A stretch of 13,920 nucleotides of DNA from Hydrogenophilales bacterium RIFOXYD1_FULL_62_11 (GTDB lineage Bacteria; Pseudomonadota; Gammaproteobacteria; Burkholderiales; Thiobacillaceae): contig MGZO01000030.1 of the NCBI GenBank assembly GCA_001802655.1, positions 8,963-22,882 on the forward strand, in the 5' to 3' direction. The notes beneath the pieces are model-generated. The model did no database searches. It was not told the DNA's origin and was given only the letters and a program-made list of their open reading frames with translations. The stretch's first letter is position 1, and every line of letters begins with the position of its first letter. The position numbers were made by a program, and so were the translations under genes. This document shows, in pieces, positions 13,050 through 13,920 of this stretch.

Positions 13050-13429
13050 GCTCTGTGTCGAGCACGGTCCTGCACGATACGTCCGGGAACCGGAACGCCT
13101 ATTACCAGATCGATGTGCTGTCGCTTCCTGCCTCGGCAGGGAACTGCCAGGTCAAAGCGACCTACGGTCCGATAAGCAACCCGAACAGGACCAAGGACTA
13201 CGGGGTCATGGGGCGCGCCGAAGCCCTGTCCTACGCCGCGGAACTCAAGCGTAAGAAAGAGCGCAAGGGGTACTACGTGGTGAGCTACACGGGCGCGGAT
13301 CTTGACCGCCTACAACCTGCTCCTGGAGTTCCGAGCAGCAACCAGCGCGGCGGAGTCCATCAGCCGCCGAGCCTGAAGCCGCTGACCATCGGCGTCGGCA
13401 GCCTCGGGCTCGAGCCTGCCGTCTTCTAG
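13046..13429 (+). CDS. WGR-like domain protein, 127 residues
   Basis: Residues 17-78 follow the layout of the WGR domain: an opening strand (NAYYQIDVL, 17-25), a central turn TYGPI (39-43) where WGR would stand, and a helix with the family pattern of alanine, aromatic and lysine residues ending in RKGY (EALSYAAELKRKKERKGYY, 59-77). WGR domains bind DNA or nucleic-acid ends in poly(ADP-ribose) polymerases and occur alone in bacteria. The W-G-R triplet itself is not conserved here, so the call is moderate. A basic tail rich in proline follows, ending in EPAVF. The start overlaps the stop of the acidic protein gene by four bases. The pair could act together on nucleic acid. Confidence 0.6.
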   Translation: MSSVSSTVLHDTSGNRNAYYQIDVLSLPASAGNCQVKATYGPISNPNRTKDYGVMGRAEALSYAAELKRKKERKGYYVVSYTGADLDRLQPAPGVPSSNQRGGVHQPPSLKPLTIGVGSLGLEPAVF

Positions 13430-13450
13430 CCGTCTGCCGTCTGCCGTCCG
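13430..13450 (+). repeat. Short tandem repeat, three 7-base units
   Basis: CCGTCTG occurs twice (13430-13436, 13437-13443), followed by CCGTCCG (13444-13450), right after the stop of the WGR-like gene. It may arise from replication slippage; no function is apparent. Confidence 0.6.
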
Positions 13451-13494
13451 TCGGTCGAACCCCGGCATCACTCCCCTACGGCGGCGCATGGCCA

Positions 13495-13500
13495 TACAAT
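13495..13500 (+). promoter_or_regulatory. Possible -10 box (TACAAT) of the gene at 13510
   Basis: TACAAT differs from TATAAT at one position and ends nine bases before the ATG at 13510, the same spacing as CATACT before tmk. The mRNA would be nearly leaderless, in line with the absence of a good ribosome-binding site. No convincing -35 box is seen. Confidence 0.45.
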
Positions 13501-13509
13501 CGGGGGTTC

Positions 13510-13920
13510 ATGTCCTCTCGCCACCCCTACTGCCCAGACCTGACCGGCGCCTTCGATCCGATGGCGTTGCGGGCGGGCGAGTTCGCCGTCATGCACCCTC
13601 CGGTCCACGTCGACCTGGATCGGCATGCGGACCCCGCGCTGGTGCGTTGGGAAGCATCGACCGGTCAGGACAGCCCCATGGACCGGTTCGGGGAAGTGGC
13701 CGTTCAAGCCGGCGGCAACGGCCATGGGCTGGCATGGCTTTCCGTGGGTGTGGAAACCCGCAGCAAGTGGCCATGGGTCATGCGAGCCAAGATCCAGAGC
13801 GCGGGCGGCCAGTTCGATTCCCAGCAGGCGCGTGACCTGGTGCTGATCGCCGCGCTCTCCATCGAGCGAATGTACTACCACCCTCGTGCCGTTGCCGCGC
13901 GTGGGCGGTGGGGAGACTCC
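13510..13920 (+). CDS. Unknown protein, partial (3' end outside window)
   Basis: A frame from the ATG at 13510 stays open for 137 codons to the last base of the window, so the gene continues beyond it. Third codon positions are strongly G/C-biased like those of the neighbours, and a TACAAT box precedes the start, which supports this frame over the overlapping open frame on the - strand. I do not recognise the protein. Visible parts are MSSRHPYCPDLTG at the start, a stretch of likely strands around residues 75-95 (GLAWLSVGVETRSKWPWVM) and a helix (DLVLIAALSIERMYY) near residues 110-127. It has no signal peptide, and no membrane segment is clear. Orientation fits the rest of the window. Confidence 0.6.
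   Translation, partial: MSSRHPYCPDLTGAFDPMALRAGEFAVMHPPVHVDLDRHADPALVRWEASTGQDSPMDRFGEVAVQAGGNGHGLAWLSVGVETRSKWPWVMRAKIQSAGGQFDSQQARDLVLIAALSIERMYYHPRAVAARGRWGDS

Noticed and set aside
13468..13881. 137-codon open frame on the - strand at the right end
   Set aside because: The + strand frame from 13510 is open to the window edge, has a -10-like box and matches the orientation of all other genes.

Overview
The window is high-GC DNA in which every gene I can support lies on the + strand. Genes are tightly packed with short gaps and several 4-base ATGA overlaps. Base composition, short 5' leaders and the types of unknown genes suggest accessory DNA of a high-GC proteobacterium, with Xanthomonadaceae as my guess. 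A large plasmid, integrative element or phage-derived island fits better than core chromosome: it carries its own ATP-dependent ligase, thymidylate kinase and 3'-phosphatase-like enzyme beside DNA methyltransferases, a helicase and many small unknown proteins. No replication, conjugation, integrase, virion, tRNA, rRNA, IS or CRISPR feature is visible, so the type of element is inference.

Layout. (1) 1-2077: end of an ATP-dependent DNA ligase, thymidylate kinase (tmk), an unknown protein and a GIY-YIG nuclease. (2) 2144-5016: a two-gene operon of a GHKL-type (MutL/MORC/Hsp90-like) ATPase with a C-terminal HExxH zincin-like segment, overlapping an HTH-fused beta-class DNA methyltransferase with an SPPY motif. 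(3) 5210-6527: two accessory genes, the second with a tail resembling DUF5983, sharing a 17-base leader repeat and closed by a strong terminator. (4) 6643-10763: an unknown 313-residue protein, then a 1046-residue N6-methylase/SNF2-helicase fusion. (5) 10823-13429: small unknown genes, a PNKP-like 3'-phosphatase of the HAD superfamily, and a pair encoding a very acidic protein and a WGR-like protein. (6) 13510 to the end: an open frame that runs off the window.

The main functional theme is DNA modification and processing: two methyltransferases, a helicase, a nuclease, a GHKL ATPase, a ligase and a DNA/RNA end-processing phosphatase. The best candidate for an undescribed system is the GIY-YIG nuclease, GHKL ATPase-zincin and methyltransferase block (1547-5016), possibly a modification, defence or antirestriction unit. 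The methylase-helicase fusion and its upstream unknown gene form a second candidate.

The gaps hold repeated regulatory structure. A (T/C)AACTTT box lies just upstream of five transcription units, about 50 bases before the start codon in three of them. Several leaders carry a GC-rich hairpin followed by a CCTG...CAGG pairing that covers the ribosome-binding site. At 11203-11260 an upstream copy of the Shine-Dalgarno sequence could compete with the real one for the same complementary strand, a possible translational switch. No gene-free stretch exceeds 300 bases; the longest gaps are 5017-5209 and 11075-11265. Family assignments come from reading motifs by eye, without any database search.
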